Shown: in pieces, positions 26,525 through 37,055 of the stretch
Numbering within the stretch: position 1 is the stretch's first letter
Layout of the letters: each line of letters starts with the position of its first letter
NCBI GenBank assembly: GCA_009787835.1
Contig: WQSN01000001.1
Location: forward strand, 1-64,000
DNA: 64,000 bases
Source of the DNA: Treponema sp.
GTDB taxonomy: Bacteria > Spirochaetota > Spirochaetia > Treponematales > Breznakiellaceae
Direction: 5' to 3'
Program-made: the position numbers and the translations under genes
Notes under the pieces: generated by a model
Seen by the model: the letters and a program-made list of their open reading frames with translations, nothing else
The model's database searches: none
What the model was told of the DNA's origin: nothing

Positions 26525-28309
26525 TTATATTTCTTTATAAAAATTTTGCAGTGTATAAAACGCCAGTTTTCTTGTTTTCCTGTCCGCGTCGATTAAACCC
26601 TTGCGGTTGTAGCCTTCCTGATAACGGTGAAGGCGTCTCGGACAGCGGAAATCGTAGAGTATCCACGGAGTAATTCCCGCAATAAATTTGCATTTCCTGA
26701 AAACCGCTATCTGTTGTTCATAGAGTTTTTTCTGTTTGTCTTCGGTAAACAGGTCATGTTCTGTACCGCGCTGACCTGATCTTGCGCAGGCGCCGAATTC
26801 GCAGATTAAAACAGGTTTACCGGGATTAGAGTTGGAAAGTATTTTCGGCAGTTTTTCAAAATCAGGATCATACCATCCGTAATATTCATTTATACCGATA
26901 ACATCCAGATTATCAGCCAGCCGGTCCCGTATTACCAGTTCTTTATGATCCAAAAGGCAGGCGGCGGATACCAGGCGCGAATCGTCGAGTTCTCTCGCTT
27001 TTTTAACAAGGTTTGACATAAACGCATAGCGATCTTCTGTGTCGGCGTTCTCATTTCCAACTGACCACAGGATTACACTTGCCCTGTTTCTGTCTCTCAG
27101 AACAAGTTCTGAAAGCTGATTTTCCGCATCGGCGTAGGTATCAGGGTTGTTAAACGCCACAGCCCAATAAACAGGAATCTCTTCCCAAAGCAGCACGCCT
27201 TCTTCATCGGCGATTCTGGCAAAACGCATGTCGTGGGGATAATGGGCAAGCCGAAGATAATTTCCGTTAAGCTCCTTAAGATCGCGGATTGTTGATCGGA
27301 TAACATCCTCGTTTGTGTTTTTTCCAAGCAGGTGATGATCCTCATGAACGCAGATGCCTTTTAAAAATATTTTTTTTCCGTTAAGTAAAATTTCATGCCC
27401 TGATACTCTTATTTCCCTGAACCCGATTCTGTCAAATACAATATCATCGCCAAAGTAAATTGCAGCATCATAGAGCTTTGGGTTTTCAGGACTCCAGAGA
27501 TTTAACATATTTTCTTTTACAGTAATATCAGAGCGGGCTGTTCCGTTTACCACAGGAATGTCAGCGTCAATATTCAGCTCTTTAATTGTCAGACGGACAG
27601 TACCGGTAATATCCTCATCTTCTTTTCCTGAAACTGAAATGTCCGCTCTGATTTTTGAATAACCGGAATCAGGCGCGAGTCTTATAAACCAGTCTTTAAT
27701 ATGGATTTTTGGAGTGCGTACAAGCAAAACATCGCGGTAAATGCCTCCGTAGTTATACCAGTCGGTATTGTCCATTGGAATCCGTTCAGGGCTGCGCCGC
27801 GCGTCGACGGTGATTACAATGCGGTTATCAATTTCAGCTATATCGCTGATATCAACATTGAAAGGAGTGGACGCGCCGTCATGGGTTCCGATAAATGTTT
27901 TATTCAGAAAAACAGAGGTTCTGTAAGCCGAACCTTCAAAGCGCAGAAAAAGCCGCTCATCCTTGCGCCGCCTGATATAACGGAAAGTGCGGGTATAAAT
28001 TCCGGAGCCTTCAAAATAGCTTAATTCCTTTCTTTCTGTATTCCATGCCGCAGGCACTTTTATCCTGTCCCATGCTTCCCAATCCCAGTCAAGAGGCTGA
28101 AGTTCTCCCTCATGGTTTGAGCGTATCTCTTTAAACCATTTTGCGCGGCGGCAGGTGTCGTACCAGTCTGCGCCGAAATTCCACCTGCCGTTTAGCGATT
28201 CAGTTTCTCTTCCGGTGATATTTATCAGATTATCAGAATTTAGTTTTATCTTTAAATAATCATCTTCATAATTTGTATTATGAATATCCGATAGATAATT
28301 TCCTGCCAT
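26525..28309 (-). CDS. GH2 beta-glucuronidase
   Basis: The 594-residue protein uses ATG 28309, preceded by AAGGAG; a longer frame begins at TTG 28336. Sugar-binding domain, immunoglobulin-like domain and TIM barrel follow the order of E. coli UidA, with a NYGGIYRDV block near 185. Acid/base E420 is in ILWSVGNEN and nucleophile E504 in LICEFGA. Near the C-terminus N568-R-K570 corresponds to the N-x-K motif that recognises the uronate carboxylate in beta-glucuronidases, which separates it from beta-galactosidases. It would release glucuronate from imported glycans or conjugates. It is the last gene of the minus-strand set headed by the GH4 gene. No export signal. Confidence 0.88.
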   Translation of the reverse strand: MAGNYLSDIHNTNYEDDYLKIKLNSDNLINITGRETESLNGRWNFGADWYDTCRRAKWFKEIRSNHEGELQPLDWDWEAWDRIKVPAAWNTERKELSYFEGSGIYTRTFRYIRRRKDERLFLRFEGSAYRTSVFLNKTFIGTHDGASTPFNVDISDIAEIDNRIVITVDARRSPERIPMDNTDWYNYGGIYRDVLLVRTPKIHIKDWFIRLAPDSGYSKIRADISVSGKEDEDITGTVRLTIKELNIDADIPVVNGTARSDITVKENMLNLWSPENPKLYDAAIYFGDDIVFDRIGFREIRVSGHEILLNGKKIFLKGICVHEDHHLLGKNTNEDVIRSTIRDLKELNGNYLRLAHYPHDMRFARIADEEGVLLWEEIPVYWAVAFNNPDTYADAENQLSELVLRDRNRASVILWSVGNENADTEDRYAFMSNLVKKARELDDSRLVSAACLLDHKELVIRDRLADNLDVIGINEYYGWYDPDFEKLPKILSNSNPGKPVLICEFGACARSGQRGTEHDLFTEDKQKKLYEQQIAVFRKCKFIAGITPWILYDFRCPRRLHRYQEGYNRKGLIDADRKTRKLAFYTLQNFYKEI

Positions 28310-28409
28310 ACATGTCTCCTTATTTTTTATTAACAAAAAAAATTATTTGATTTCATTGATAAAAGATAAAAACGCCATAAAAAAATCCGTTTCTATGATA
28401 TTTTCTGGA

Positions 28410-30527
28410 TCAAATATACGGTAAAATTCCTTCAGCATTTACTGTAAAACCTTCGGGAAAAGATGAACCTGTTTTATCTCCGTAACCTGCGGCCAGCATC
28501 GCGGCGGCAAGTAACAGGGCGCCGTTCCCAGGCAGATACAATGGCAGATTATTGTCGCCTGCCTGTTTATTATGGCCGTTATCAATCCAGGTGTTTTTTT
28601 GACTATCCATTAACAGAATATCAACAGCGTCCCTGTATCTGCCCAGGCGGCAGGCTGTCATTGCGATCATTGGAAAGTCCCAGCCGTAAAATGACTCTTT
28701 AATCCAAACAGAGAGAACCTTATCCAAAGTCGCAGACATTATATTACGATCAATTTTTTCGCTGTTTAAAACTCCGTACATTGCGAGCATGGAAGGGTGG
28801 TCGGTGAAAAAAGGCAGTTTGTTAAATGTATCAGGACAATTTTCATGCGCCATATATAATCCGTCTTTAACAGGAGGAAGACTCAGCTTTTCGGCGATTT
28901 CACCGTAACGGCTGTTTTCACCGAGCCTTAAAAGCCATTCATCAGCTTTTCTGAAGCACCACCGGAAATACTCAAGTTCAAATGCTGCATTTAAAACAAT
29001 TTTTGGATCATGGCGTTCCTGCACCGGTATATATGGCGGTCCAAGCACATACCTCCCTGCGGCAGTAGGGCTTGAGGAATTTGATTCTTCCCAATGGACA
29101 AAACTTTTCATGAACTCGGTAGTTTCCAGAATCACTTCACGGTATTCGCGCAGGAACTCATCGCTTTTTTCCGCGCGCTGGATCAGCTCCGCAAGCATAA
29201 CAGGATGCCCTTGCTGCCAGATCAACAAAACCGCGACGCTTGACGGGGTGTTTCTTCCTGCGGGGTCGCACATTTTGGGCCATCGCGCGCCTGAGTACCC
29301 TTGCGAAGAAGCTATTTCTTTTGCGGCAGGCAGAATCTTTTTGTAATACTCAAGCGATTTTTTTATATCTTCCAGTCTGCTCCATAAAGGCCAGTGCGCG
29401 TGATGCCAGAATAACATTTCAAGATGGAATTTTCCGTACCAGCTATTGCATGTAAGACCTGTCTCGGCGGGGGGGATACTGCCCTTGCTTTGAATCGAAA
29501 TTAGATACTGTGATAAAATTATCCTGCGTTCCAGTTCAGAAGCCCGGCTGTCTTTGGATCCGGAAAAGTCCATAAAACCGCCCGATTGCCATTGATGTTC
29601 ACGGTATAATTTGCATTTTGCTCTCGCTCTCTCATAGGAATCATTTTGATTATCACTTCCAAAGGCAATTGCGGCCCTGGCAAATGACGGAATGCTTACA
29701 GGCTCAAATTTTATATTGAATTCCATGTAGTCAGAATGCGGTAATAATTTTACTGTATGTTTTTCTTCTTTCGCGGAAACATAAAAACCATTTCCTTTAA
29801 TTGTAACATTGTATAATGTGTCATCAAGAATTCGTTCAATGCAAACGCTTTCGTATACTTTTGTATCCGCGCCCTGATCATTATTGTCAATTAACAGCCG
29901 CGTTGAATGCAAACCCGCGGCGTTAAAATCCGCGCCGGTCTTTTTGTGGCTGCCGTACGGAAAAACGAGTGTTATCTGCAATTTTTTTTCTGATAACAGC
30001 GGAGAAAAAACCCGGAAGTAAACGGAATCCTCATTGGGATGAGCAAAAGTTTCCGTTTTAACAATTATATTTTCAATTAAAAACTCTGAATATAAAATTC
30101 CTTCCCAAAGGGAGAGAAACTGCCTGACAGGTTTGCAGTTGTCCAAAGAAAGATTTTTTTTGGAGTATTCAAGGACTGTCTTTCCCAGATGAAACTTGTG
30201 TGCGTTAACCCTGATTTTTTTGAATAATTCTTCCTGCCCCTTCTCGCATGTCGCGTAATTTACGGTTCGTCCGTAAGTATCATAAGGCGTTAGGCGCAAT
30301 TCCGCCTCTTCCTCTTTTGAAAGAGGATATGAATGCCAGCCCCATTCAGCCATTGTGCAGAGAGGGAAAGCGTCATCTGCCGCCGAATATTCACTGAAGA
30401 AAGTCTGAAAACCTGTAAAATCCGCGGTATAACAGAATGCGCCGTTCCCGACAGAAAGCGGCGCTTTAATTTTTAAATCCCTGTAACAGGGATTATGCCT
30501 CTCTACTGCCGCCTTCCTGTCTGTCAT
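28410..30527 (-). CDS. Six-hairpin glycosidase-like protein of unassigned specificity
   Basis: About 705 residues. The N-terminal half is beta-rich (GNGAFCYTADFTG near the start); the C-terminal half looks like an (alpha/alpha)6 barrel with Trp/His-rich motifs: TCNSWYGKFHLEMLFWHHAH, YSGARWPKMCDPAGR, YVLGPPYIPVQE, HENCPDT and GWDFPMIAMTACRLG. I recall this pattern from uncharacterised six-hairpin proteins of gut and plant-degrading bacteria, but cannot assign a family number. The gene lies five bases after the GH4 stop if ATG 30527 is used; GTG 30554 would overlap it. Its place between an alpha-galacturonidase and a beta-glucuronidase suggests action on a uronide-containing oligosaccharide. 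No signal peptide. Confidence 0.7.
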   Translation of the reverse strand: MTDRKAAVERHNPCYRDLKIKAPLSVGNGAFCYTADFTGFQTFFSEYSAADDAFPLCTMAEWGWHSYPLSKEEEAELRLTPYDTYGRTVNYATCEKGQEELFKKIRVNAHKFHLGKTVLEYSKKNLSLDNCKPVRQFLSLWEGILYSEFLIENIIVKTETFAHPNEDSVYFRVFSPLLSEKKLQITLVFPYGSHKKTGADFNAAGLHSTRLLIDNNDQGADTKVYESVCIERILDDTLYNVTIKGNGFYVSAKEEKHTVKLLPHSDYMEFNIKFEPVSIPSFARAAIAFGSDNQNDSYERARAKCKLYREHQWQSGGFMDFSGSKDSRASELERRIILSQYLISIQSKGSIPPAETGLTCNSWYGKFHLEMLFWHHAHWPLWSRLEDIKKSLEYYKKILPAAKEIASSQGYSGARWPKMCDPAGRNTPSSVAVLLIWQQGHPVMLAELIQRAEKSDEFLREYREVILETTEFMKSFVHWEESNSSSPTAAGRYVLGPPYIPVQERHDPKIVLNAAFELEYFRWCFRKADEWLLRLGENSRYGEIAEKLSLPPVKDGLYMAHENCPDTFNKLPFFTDHPSMLAMYGVLNSEKIDRNIMSATLDKVLSVWIKESFYGWDFPMIAMTACRLGRYRDAVDILLMDSQKNTWIDNGHNKQAGDNNLPLYLPGNGALLLAAAMLAAGYGDKTGSSFPEGFTVNAEGILPYI

Positions 30528-30532
30528 AATTG

Positions 30533-31912
30533 TTAATTTAAGGTTTTGGAACACATCTCATCAAAAAGCGCGCCGGCATCGGACAGCGGCAGTTTTTGAA
30601 CTGCGTAATCAAGCGAAAAAATACGAAAGGCTTTATCCATATCGTTTTCATAAACAGCTTCAACAATTCCTTCCTGAGTCAGCAAATGATGCATTATCAA
30701 AGCCCTTACATCGGCGGGAAAACCATCAGTTACAACAGGGCTTATACTGTCACGGCTAAAGACCGCGTTGGTCTCAACTACAGCGTCCGCAGGAAGATCC
30801 GGTATCTGTCCCCTATTCGGATAATTTACATTTGTGACCAAATCACCAAGACCGATGAGAGCTTTAACTATTTTTATCCCTTCTTCTTCCGATAAAACCG
30901 GAGTCATCAACTGTGTTCCTTCGCTGTAGGATGCCGCTTTTTGTTTTAATTTCTCCCGGTCTTTAATCCGCCATGAAACAGGAGTCATCGTATAACCCCA
31001 GTTTTTTACCGCTTCCGGCGAAGACAAATACCAATCAGGCGGACAGAATTCCGCAAGATGCCTGTCGCCGGCTGCGGCGATTAACCCATAACGCTGGAAT
31101 AAATCCATTTTTACCCGCTCGGCGGATTTAAATAATCTGAACCTTTCGATTTCATCCGCGTCAATGCCGGGAGGTGGCGTTCTTAAAAAACCTGTGTCAG
31201 CGTTTTCATCAGCAAATTCCATATAAACCGGAAATATATCAACATCTTTCCAGGAAGCTTTATCAATCCATGTAAAGTGATTGATGCCTAAAACATTTAC
31301 TTTTATTTCCTCGCGCCTGATGCTTCCTTCATCAGCGAACCCCGCTTTCTCAACTACTGATGCCAGAAGATGCTGGGTGTTAAAAACTTCATGACAGCAG
31401 CCAAATGCTTTAATCCCCGGAAACTCCTTATAAAGCGTGCGTGTGCATACGCTCATCGGATTTGTATAATTGATAACCCATGCATCAGGCGCGTATTTTT
31501 GAATCTCACGCGCGATATGCCTGTATTGTGGAATTGTTCTGATAGCGCGGATAATTCCTCCAGGGCCGGCGGAATCTCCTACAGGCTGATAGATACCGTA
31601 TTTTTCCGGCAGATGAACATCAATTGCCATTTCTTCAAAATCACCCGGAAGTATCGATATAAAAATAAAATCGCTGTCAATTAAAGCGTCGGACAACGAG
31701 GAATTCGCGTGAAATTTCCAGCGGTCAAAATTGTGCTTTTCCATCAGCTTATTGCCGATTTTCTCGTTCACAAGAGCGTCATTATGATTAATGTCGAATA
31801 ATTCAATCGTTCCGCGAATATCTTTTTCAAATGCAAGATCCTGCATTAAAACCCATGCCCAGTTACGCGAACCGCCGCCGATGTAACATATCTTCAAATT
31901 TTCTTTACTCAT
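30533..31912 (-). CDS. lplD: GH4 alpha-galacturonidase (LplD type)
   Basis: The 459-residue NAD+- and metal-dependent family 4 glycosidase has an N-terminal dinucleotide motif CYIGGGSRNW (9-18), NYTNPM near 148-153, the active-site C173-H174-E175-V176 and GINHFTWI with H212. The CHEV variant of the GH4 cysteine motif is, to my knowledge, the marker of alpha-galacturonidases such as Bacillus LplD, distinct from the CHS-type alpha-glucosidases and alpha-galactosidases. It would split alpha-galacturonides from pectin. ATG 31912 gives the normal N-terminus; a longer frame to 31972 would overlap uxaE. It heads a minus-strand set with the six-hairpin protein and the beta-glucuronidase, and is divergent from uxaE. 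Confidence 0.88.
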   Translation of the reverse strand: MSKENLKICYIGGGSRNWAWVLMQDLAFEKDIRGTIELFDINHNDALVNEKIGNKLMEKHNFDRWKFHANSSLSDALIDSDFIFISILPGDFEEMAIDVHLPEKYGIYQPVGDSAGPGGIIRAIRTIPQYRHIAREIQKYAPDAWVINYTNPMSVCTRTLYKEFPGIKAFGCCHEVFNTQHLLASVVEKAGFADEGSIRREEIKVNVLGINHFTWIDKASWKDVDIFPVYMEFADENADTGFLRTPPPGIDADEIERFRLFKSAERVKMDLFQRYGLIAAAGDRHLAEFCPPDWYLSSPEAVKNWGYTMTPVSWRIKDREKLKQKAASYSEGTQLMTPVLSEEEGIKIVKALIGLGDLVTNVNYPNRGQIPDLPADAVVETNAVFSRDSISPVVTDGFPADVRALIMHHLLTQEGIVEAVYENDMDKAFRIFSLDYAVQKLPLSDAGALFDEMCSKTLN

Positions 31913-31951
31913 GAATAATAGATTACATCCTATTGTAAAATTTGGCAAGGA

Positions 31952-33388
31952 ATGATAAGAAAAAGTATGCAATATTACGGTTATGAAGCTTATGAAAAAT
32001 CAATTAATAATTTCGGGTCTGCCTCTGTTTTTATGGCTAAGGAAAACAATCAAACTTTCATTATTATTGCCGGAAACGGCAATTCAGACGCAGCTTTGGG
32101 GTTTTCATGCGAGGAAAGGGATAACGGCATATTCCGCTGCGAGTTGACCCATAAAAACGCATGCGTTTTACGGAAAATATTTCCCTGGACAGCGCCTGTC
32201 AGGGGTTTGCGGAAACCTGTCAGTATTGGTCTTGGAGACAGGTTAGGCATCGCCACAGCAGGGCATATTGATTTGTTTGAGAAAAATGACGTTTTTCCCG
32301 TTTTCGCGCAGCAGTCCATCCGTGAATTGAACCTTACAAACCGTACCTACGAAGATGTTCTGGACGCCGTTACATTCGCAGTGTTTCGTGAAGGATATAA
32401 AAAAGGTTTCGGCGCTGACGGCGATCATTTAAAAACAGCCAAAGATGTTGAATACGCGCTCTCGCTTGGTTTCACAATGATAACTCTTGATTGTTCTGAC
32501 CATATAAAAAACAATGTAAATGCAGACAGCGTTTCTGCGCTCCCCAAAAAATACATTGATAAGTACCTTAACAAAACATTCAGCATCGAAAGCGTGGATT
32601 TGGTATTTACAGAACAGGAGCTTAAACAATGCGCCGCCATTTACACGGACGCAATTGCTTTTGCAGCGGATATATATAATAAATTTTTTGCAAGTAAAAA
32701 ATATGAAGCGGATTTTGAGATTTCAATAGATGAGACCATTTCCGTAACAACGCCTTTACAGCACTTCTTTACAGCGAATGAACTCATTGATGCAGGAGTT
32801 TCATTTGCCACTATAGCGCCGCGCTTCTGCGGAGAATTTCAGAAAGGAATAGATTATATCGGCGATACTATTCAGTTTGAAAAAGAAATTACAATCCACG
32901 CTGCGATAGCCAGGCACTTTGGCTATAAACTAAGCATCCATTCAGGTTCTGATAAATTCAGCGTCTTTCCGGTTATAGGCCGGGTAACGCAGGGGCAGTT
33001 CCACATTAAAACAGCGGGAACCAACTGGCTGGAAGCGATGCGGGTAGTTGCGGTTACCGATCCATCCCTTTACAGGGAGATTCACAGTTACGCGCTTACC
33101 GCATTCGCCGAAGCCAGAAAGTATTATCATGTTACAACAGATCTTTCAAAAATACCTGATATTGCCAATGTCAACGATACGGAATTACCCGCGCTATTTG
33201 AGAACAATGATGTCCGCCAGCTTATCCATATTACCTATGGTCTTATCCTAAACCATAAGAAAAACACCGCTTATGTGTTTAAAGATCGGCTATATAAACT
33301 CTGGCGGCAAAATGAAAATCTATACAGAAACGCTCTTGTTAAGCATATTGGCAGGCATTTGGAATTATTGGGCGTTACGAATACTTAA
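31952..33388 (+). CDS. uxaE: Tagaturonate/fructuronate epimerase
   Basis: The 478-residue protein matches UxaE, the enzyme first described in Thermotoga that epimerises D-tagaturonate to D-fructuronate and replaces the UxaB-UxaA branch. Recognisable blocks are GLGDRLGIATAGH near 90, GADGDHLKTAKDVEYAL near 150, a SIDET block near 258, SIHSGSDKFS near 330 and the AGTNWLEAMR segment. With fructuronate reductase at 1676 it gives a galacturonate route through mannonate. The ATG lies only 39 bases from the divergent GH4 start; AAGGA abuts it, and ATG 31967 is an alternative. The GH4/uxaE pairing links release of galacturonate to its catabolism. Confidence 0.88.
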   Translation: MIRKSMQYYGYEAYEKSINNFGSASVFMAKENNQTFIIIAGNGNSDAALGFSCEERDNGIFRCELTHKNACVLRKIFPWTAPVRGLRKPVSIGLGDRLGIATAGHIDLFEKNDVFPVFAQQSIRELNLTNRTYEDVLDAVTFAVFREGYKKGFGADGDHLKTAKDVEYALSLGFTMITLDCSDHIKNNVNADSVSALPKKYIDKYLNKTFSIESVDLVFTEQELKQCAAIYTDAIAFAADIYNKFFASKKYEADFEISIDETISVTTPLQHFFTANELIDAGVSFATIAPRFCGEFQKGIDYIGDTIQFEKEITIHAAIARHFGYKLSIHSGSDKFSVFPVIGRVTQGQFHIKTAGTNWLEAMRVVAVTDPSLYREIHSYALTAFAEARKYYHVTTDLSKIPDIANVNDTELPALFENNDVRQLIHITYGLILNHKKNTAYVFKDRLYKLWRQNENLYRNALVKHIGRHLELLGVTNT

Positions 33389-33459
33389 TTATTTATTTTT
33401 ACATAATATTGAAAAGTGTCATAATTGTTTTATAGTCTTTTAATTGAATTATAATATAA

Positions 33460-33488
33460 TTGAAAAAAAGCCATGAATATGTTATTGT
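33460..33488 (+). promoter_or_regulatory. Promoter of hybrid histidine kinase gene (leaderless)
   Basis: TTGAAA (33460-33465), a 17-base spacer and TATTGT (33483-33488). The ATG follows after five bases (33494), with no SD. Confidence 0.5.
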
Positions 33489-33493
33489 AAATT

Positions 33494-35887
33494 ATGAGTA
33501 TAAAATCATTGCTTTATAATTGGCGTTATTTTGGAATTGGTCAGGATGAATATGAGAAGTGCTTAAAAAAAACTTTTCCGGATAATATATACAGCCTGCA
33601 AAAGGCAAATATTCTTGTAGCGACCCTGGCGTTTATTTATGTTATTGCCCGCTATTTTATTGATAGTAATGATCCTGTCAGTATGGCCAGAAACATGAGC
33701 GTTTATTTTGCAACCGGTCTTATTGCGTTAATTCAGATATTTTTTATTAACCACAAAATTAAACAGGTTAACAAAAAGAAACCTGTAAGTAATCAGTTGA
33801 TATATGCATTGATCATTATCTATTTTGTTAATGTTATTTTTTTTGGCATATATTTGGGTATTTGGGCAAATCCAGGAAAAATCGCGGGAGCTTTTTTAGG
33901 CATATTAATATGCGCGTTATTTATTTTTGATATACCGGCAATTTTCAGCATGAGCCTTACAGTCAGCGCAGCAATAATTTTTATGATATTAACCAGGATT
34001 GCAACACGAAACGGAATACCGGTCAAGGCTCATGGCGACTGGTTTATTGACTGGTCAAACGCAGTATTCGCCGGGGTAATAGGTATCTACTTTGGCTGGC
34101 ACATTGTCAAATCCAGGATTGGCAAATCTTTACATTCATCGGAAGCGGAAGCCGCAAATAAGGCAAAGTCTGTATTTTTAGCGAACATGAGTCATGAAAT
34201 CCGCACTCCCATGAACAGCATCATCGGATTTACAGAGCTTGCAATGTATGACAATTTGATGCCGAAAACCAGGGATTACCTGATAAAAATTCAAAAAAAT
34301 TCTGAATGGCTGATGCAGTTAATAAATGATATTCTGGATATATCAAAGATTGAATCCGGAAGAATGGAAATTGAAAATATTCCGTTTAACCCGCATGAGA
34401 TACTGGCCGCGTGCCGGACAATGATAATGCCGAAAGCGGTAGAAAAAAATCTGACAATGCATTTTTACGCAGAACCTTCTGTCGGCAAGAGATTGTACGG
34501 CGATCCCATAAAGCTCCACCAGGTGCTTGTAAACCTTCTTTCCAACGCTGTGAAATTTACCAATACCGGCATGATTAAAATGCTCGGCACAATTAAAAAT
34601 ATCAGCGCGGATAAAGTTACAATGTATTTTGAAATTATTGACAGCGGGATCGGAATTACCGCCGATCAAATGAAAAAATTATTTACTCCGTTTACACAGG
34701 CCGAAGCCGGAACTACGCGTAAATTCGGCGGCTCAGGGCTTGGGCTTGTAATTACCAAAAACCTGATAGAAATGATGGGAGGCAAGCTCTGCGTGGAAAC
34801 CACGCCTGGTTTGGGCAGTAAATTCAGTTTTGAGCTGACATTTGACGCAGTGGATGTAGCCGATGAAACCAATCCGTCTGAACGCATACTGTTTGATAAT
34901 AATCTTGAAAAACCAATTTTTGAAGGCGAAGTATTGGTGTGCGAGGACAATGCCATGAATCAGCAGGTTATCTGCGAGCATCTGGCGCAGGTTGGCATAA
35001 AAACAGAAGTAGCAAATAACGGCGAACAGGGCGTCGCTATTGTTCAGAAAAGAGCGCAGAAAATTTTTGAAGCCTCAGACAAAAATAAACCTGCCAATAT
35101 AAAACAATTCGATTTGATATTTATGGATATACATATGCCCGTTATGGACGGAATTGAAGCGACGGAGAAAATAATAGCAATCGACGCGAATATTCCAATT
35201 GTAGCCATGACAGCTAACGTAATTACCGATGACAGGGATATATACCTTTCTACCGGCATGAGGGAATGCGTCAGTAAACCTTTTACATCGCAGGTGTTAT
35301 GGCGCTGTCTCCTGAAATTTTTAAATCCAGTTAAATGGGAAAAAGAACGCATGCTGGAACATGAACATGCCAGCAATGAACTGTATCAGGAACTTATAAA
35401 TCTTTTTGTCAAGAACAACCGTGAGAAATTCAAGGAAATCAAAAACGCGATGAGCATTGGAGATATAGAACTGGCTCACAGGCTTGCGCATACTTTAAAA
35501 GGTAATGCCGGTCAATTAAATAAAGCTCCGCTTGCGAAAGCCGCATCGGAAGTGGAAACCAGCCTTAAAAACGGGGTTAACCTTGTTACATTCGCCCAGA
35601 TGGAAACTCTTAAAGCGGAGTTGAATAATACAATTGAAGAGCTGGAACCATTGGTTCAAATTAAGGAAAAACCGGTTGTTACAGGCGTATTGGACGATGC
35701 GTCCGCCCGTGATTTGCTGGATAAACTGGAGTTAATGCTGAAGAACGGCAACCCCGAGTGTCTGACATTTGTTAATGATCTTGGAATGATACAGGGAAGC
35801 GATGAGCTAATCAATCAGATGGATGATTTTGAATTTAATGAGGCGTTAAAAACCCTTGCCGTATTAAAGAAAAAATATTTTACATAA
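33494..35887 (+). CDS. Hybrid sensor histidine kinase with receiver and Hpt domains
   Basis: The 797-residue membrane protein has about six hydrophobic helices within residues 35-210 and no large periplasmic sensor domain. Next come an HisKA domain (H234 in [16 protein letters not shown]), a HATPase_c domain (N box LLSNAVKF, G boxes DSGIG and GGSGLGL), a receiver domain with phosphoacceptor D545 ([11 protein letters not shown]) and a C-terminal Hpt domain with H666 ([11 protein letters not shown]). It would run an internal His-Asp-His phosphorelay; the output regulator is not in the window. The gene is alone, starts leaderless and overlaps hemW tail to tail by 8 bases. Confidence 0.9.
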   Translation: MSIKSLLYNWRYFGIGQDEYEKCLKKTFPDNIYSLQKANILVATLAFIYVIARYFIDSNDPVSMARNMSVYFATGLIALIQIFFINHKIKQVNKKKPVSNQLIYALIIIYFVNVIFFGIYLGIWANPGKIAGAFLGILICALFIFDIPAIFSMSLTVSAAIIFMILTRIATRNGIPVKAHGDWFIDWSNAVFAGVIGIYFGWHIVKSRIGKSLHSSEAEAANKAKSVFLANMSHEIRTPMNSIIGFTELAMYDNLMPKTRDYLIKIQKNSEWLMQLINDILDISKIESGRMEIENIPFNPHEILAACRTMIMPKAVEKNLTMHFYAEPSVGKRLYGDPIKLHQVLVNLLSNAVKFTNTGMIKMLGTIKNISADKVTMYFEIIDSGIGITADQMKKLFTPFTQAEAGTTRKFGGSGLGLVITKNLIEMMGGKLCVETTPGLGSKFSFELTFDAVDVADETNPSERILFDNNLEKPIFEGEVLVCEDNAMNQQVICEHLAQVGIKTEVANNGEQGVAIVQKRAQKIFEASDKNKPANIKQFDLIFMDIHMPVMDGIEATEKIIAIDANIPIVAMTANVITDDRDIYLSTGMRECVSKPFTSQVLWRCLLKFLNPVKWEKERMLEHEHASNELYQELINLFVKNNREKFKEIKNAMSIGDIELAHRLAHTLKGNAGQLNKAPLAKAASEVETSLKNGVNLVTFAQMETLKAELNNTIEELEPLVQIKEKPVVTGVLDDASARDLLDKLELMLKNGNPECLTFVNDLGMIQGSDELINQMDDFEFNEALKTLAVLKKKYFT

Positions 35888-37052
35888 TTTGCAGCGTCTC
35901 AATTTCAGCAAAAGCCTCTGTTAAAAAATTATTTAAAAAAAACATGATTTTTTTATTATCATTATTCCAGCGTTTAAGCGTCTGCGGAATACAGTCCTCA
36001 ATTCCCATGCCAAACCGGCGTCTGAATTTTTCCCTGTCAATGCCGCCGCGGCTACGAAACCCCATAAGCATGCTTTCTTTTATTAATGATTTTTTATCCA
36101 GTTCTTCAAAAGTTGTCAGTTTTAGATAATCTGTTCTTTCAGGTTTTTTCGTTCTTCCGGTATTAATATAGCCTTCAATATCAGACTTATATGTAAAGCG
36201 TTTGGCGGTTCCTGTTTCTTCGTCAATTAACGTGCCGGATGCGGCAGGACCCGCGCCTAGCCAGCTATCCATGTGCCAGTAGCGTAAATTGTGAAGGCAT
36301 TGTCTGCCTGGCAGCGCGAAACTGGAAACCTCATAATGTTCATAACCGGCTTTTTCCAGCGCGTTCTTCCCCGCGAGCCACATCAAGTCCGCTTCTTCGC
36401 ATAACGGTACTGACAGTTGTTTTGATTTCAAATTTTCTTCCAGAGGCGTTCCGTCTTCAACAGACAGACTGTAAAATGAAACATGCGCGGGTTTATAATC
36501 AAGAAGCCTTTTAATATCTTCCAGTATATTTTTTTTACTCTGATACGGAAAACCTGCGATAAGATCGGCGGAAAATGCGTCCGGGAATAAATGCGAAACC
36601 ATGGTAAGGCATTTTTCCAGCATGTCAGCCTGCCCGATACGGTTAACCGCTTTCCGTGATGGTTCATGAAAACTCTGCACGCCGAGACTGATTCTATTTA
36701 TGCCTCCTTCAATACAGGCTGATAAAAATTCTTCATCAGTTGATTCTGGGTTTGCTTCTGTTGTAAATTCCGCAGGCGCGAAACATGAAAAAGATTTTAA
36801 CGCTTCAAGCAGCATCAGGAAACGTTTTGCACCTAACACTGACGGGGTTCCCCCGCCTATGTACGCTGTAACAATTTCCTTTACATTGAAATACTCAAAT
36901 TGACACCTGATATCTTCAATGACCTGTTTGACAAATTTATCCAGAACAGAATCGCATTTTTTTTCCGCGATGACAGAATAAAAATCACAATAATCGCAGA
37001 ATGAGGAACAAAAAGGAATATGTATATAAAGGGAAAAACATGATTGCCGCAC
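35880..37052 (-). CDS. hemW: HemW-like radical SAM protein
   Basis: The 390-residue protein is of the oxygen-independent coproporphyrinogen oxidase-like type. The iron-sulfur cysteines are C15-x3-C19-x2-C22 (CSSFCDYC), followed by [29 protein letters not shown] and the HemN_C region with [19 protein letters not shown] are typical of HemW, a heme-binding chaperone rather than the true oxidase. It starts at GTG three bases after the signal peptidase-like gene, so it is the third member of the lepB operon. The stop overlaps the convergent kinase gene by 8 bases. Confidence 0.88.
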   Translation of the reverse strand: MRQSCFSLYIHIPFCSSFCDYCDFYSVIAEKKCDSVLDKFVKQVIEDIRCQFEYFNVKEIVTAYIGGGTPSVLGAKRFLMLLEALKSFSCFAPAEFTTEANPESTDEEFLSACIEGGINRISLGVQSFHEPSRKAVNRIGQADMLEKCLTMVSHLFPDAFSADLIAGFPYQSKKNILEDIKRLLDYKPAHVSFYSLSVEDGTPLEENLKSKQLSVPLCEEADLMWLAGKNALEKAGYEHYEVSSFALPGRQCLHNLRYWHMDSWLGAGPAASGTLIDEETGTAKRFTYKSDIEGYINTGRTKKPERTDYLKLTTFEELDKKSLIKESMLMGFRSRGGIDREKFRRRFGMGIEDCIPQTLKRWNNDNKKIMFFLNNFLTEAFAEIETLQIM

Positions 37053-37055
37053 TTG

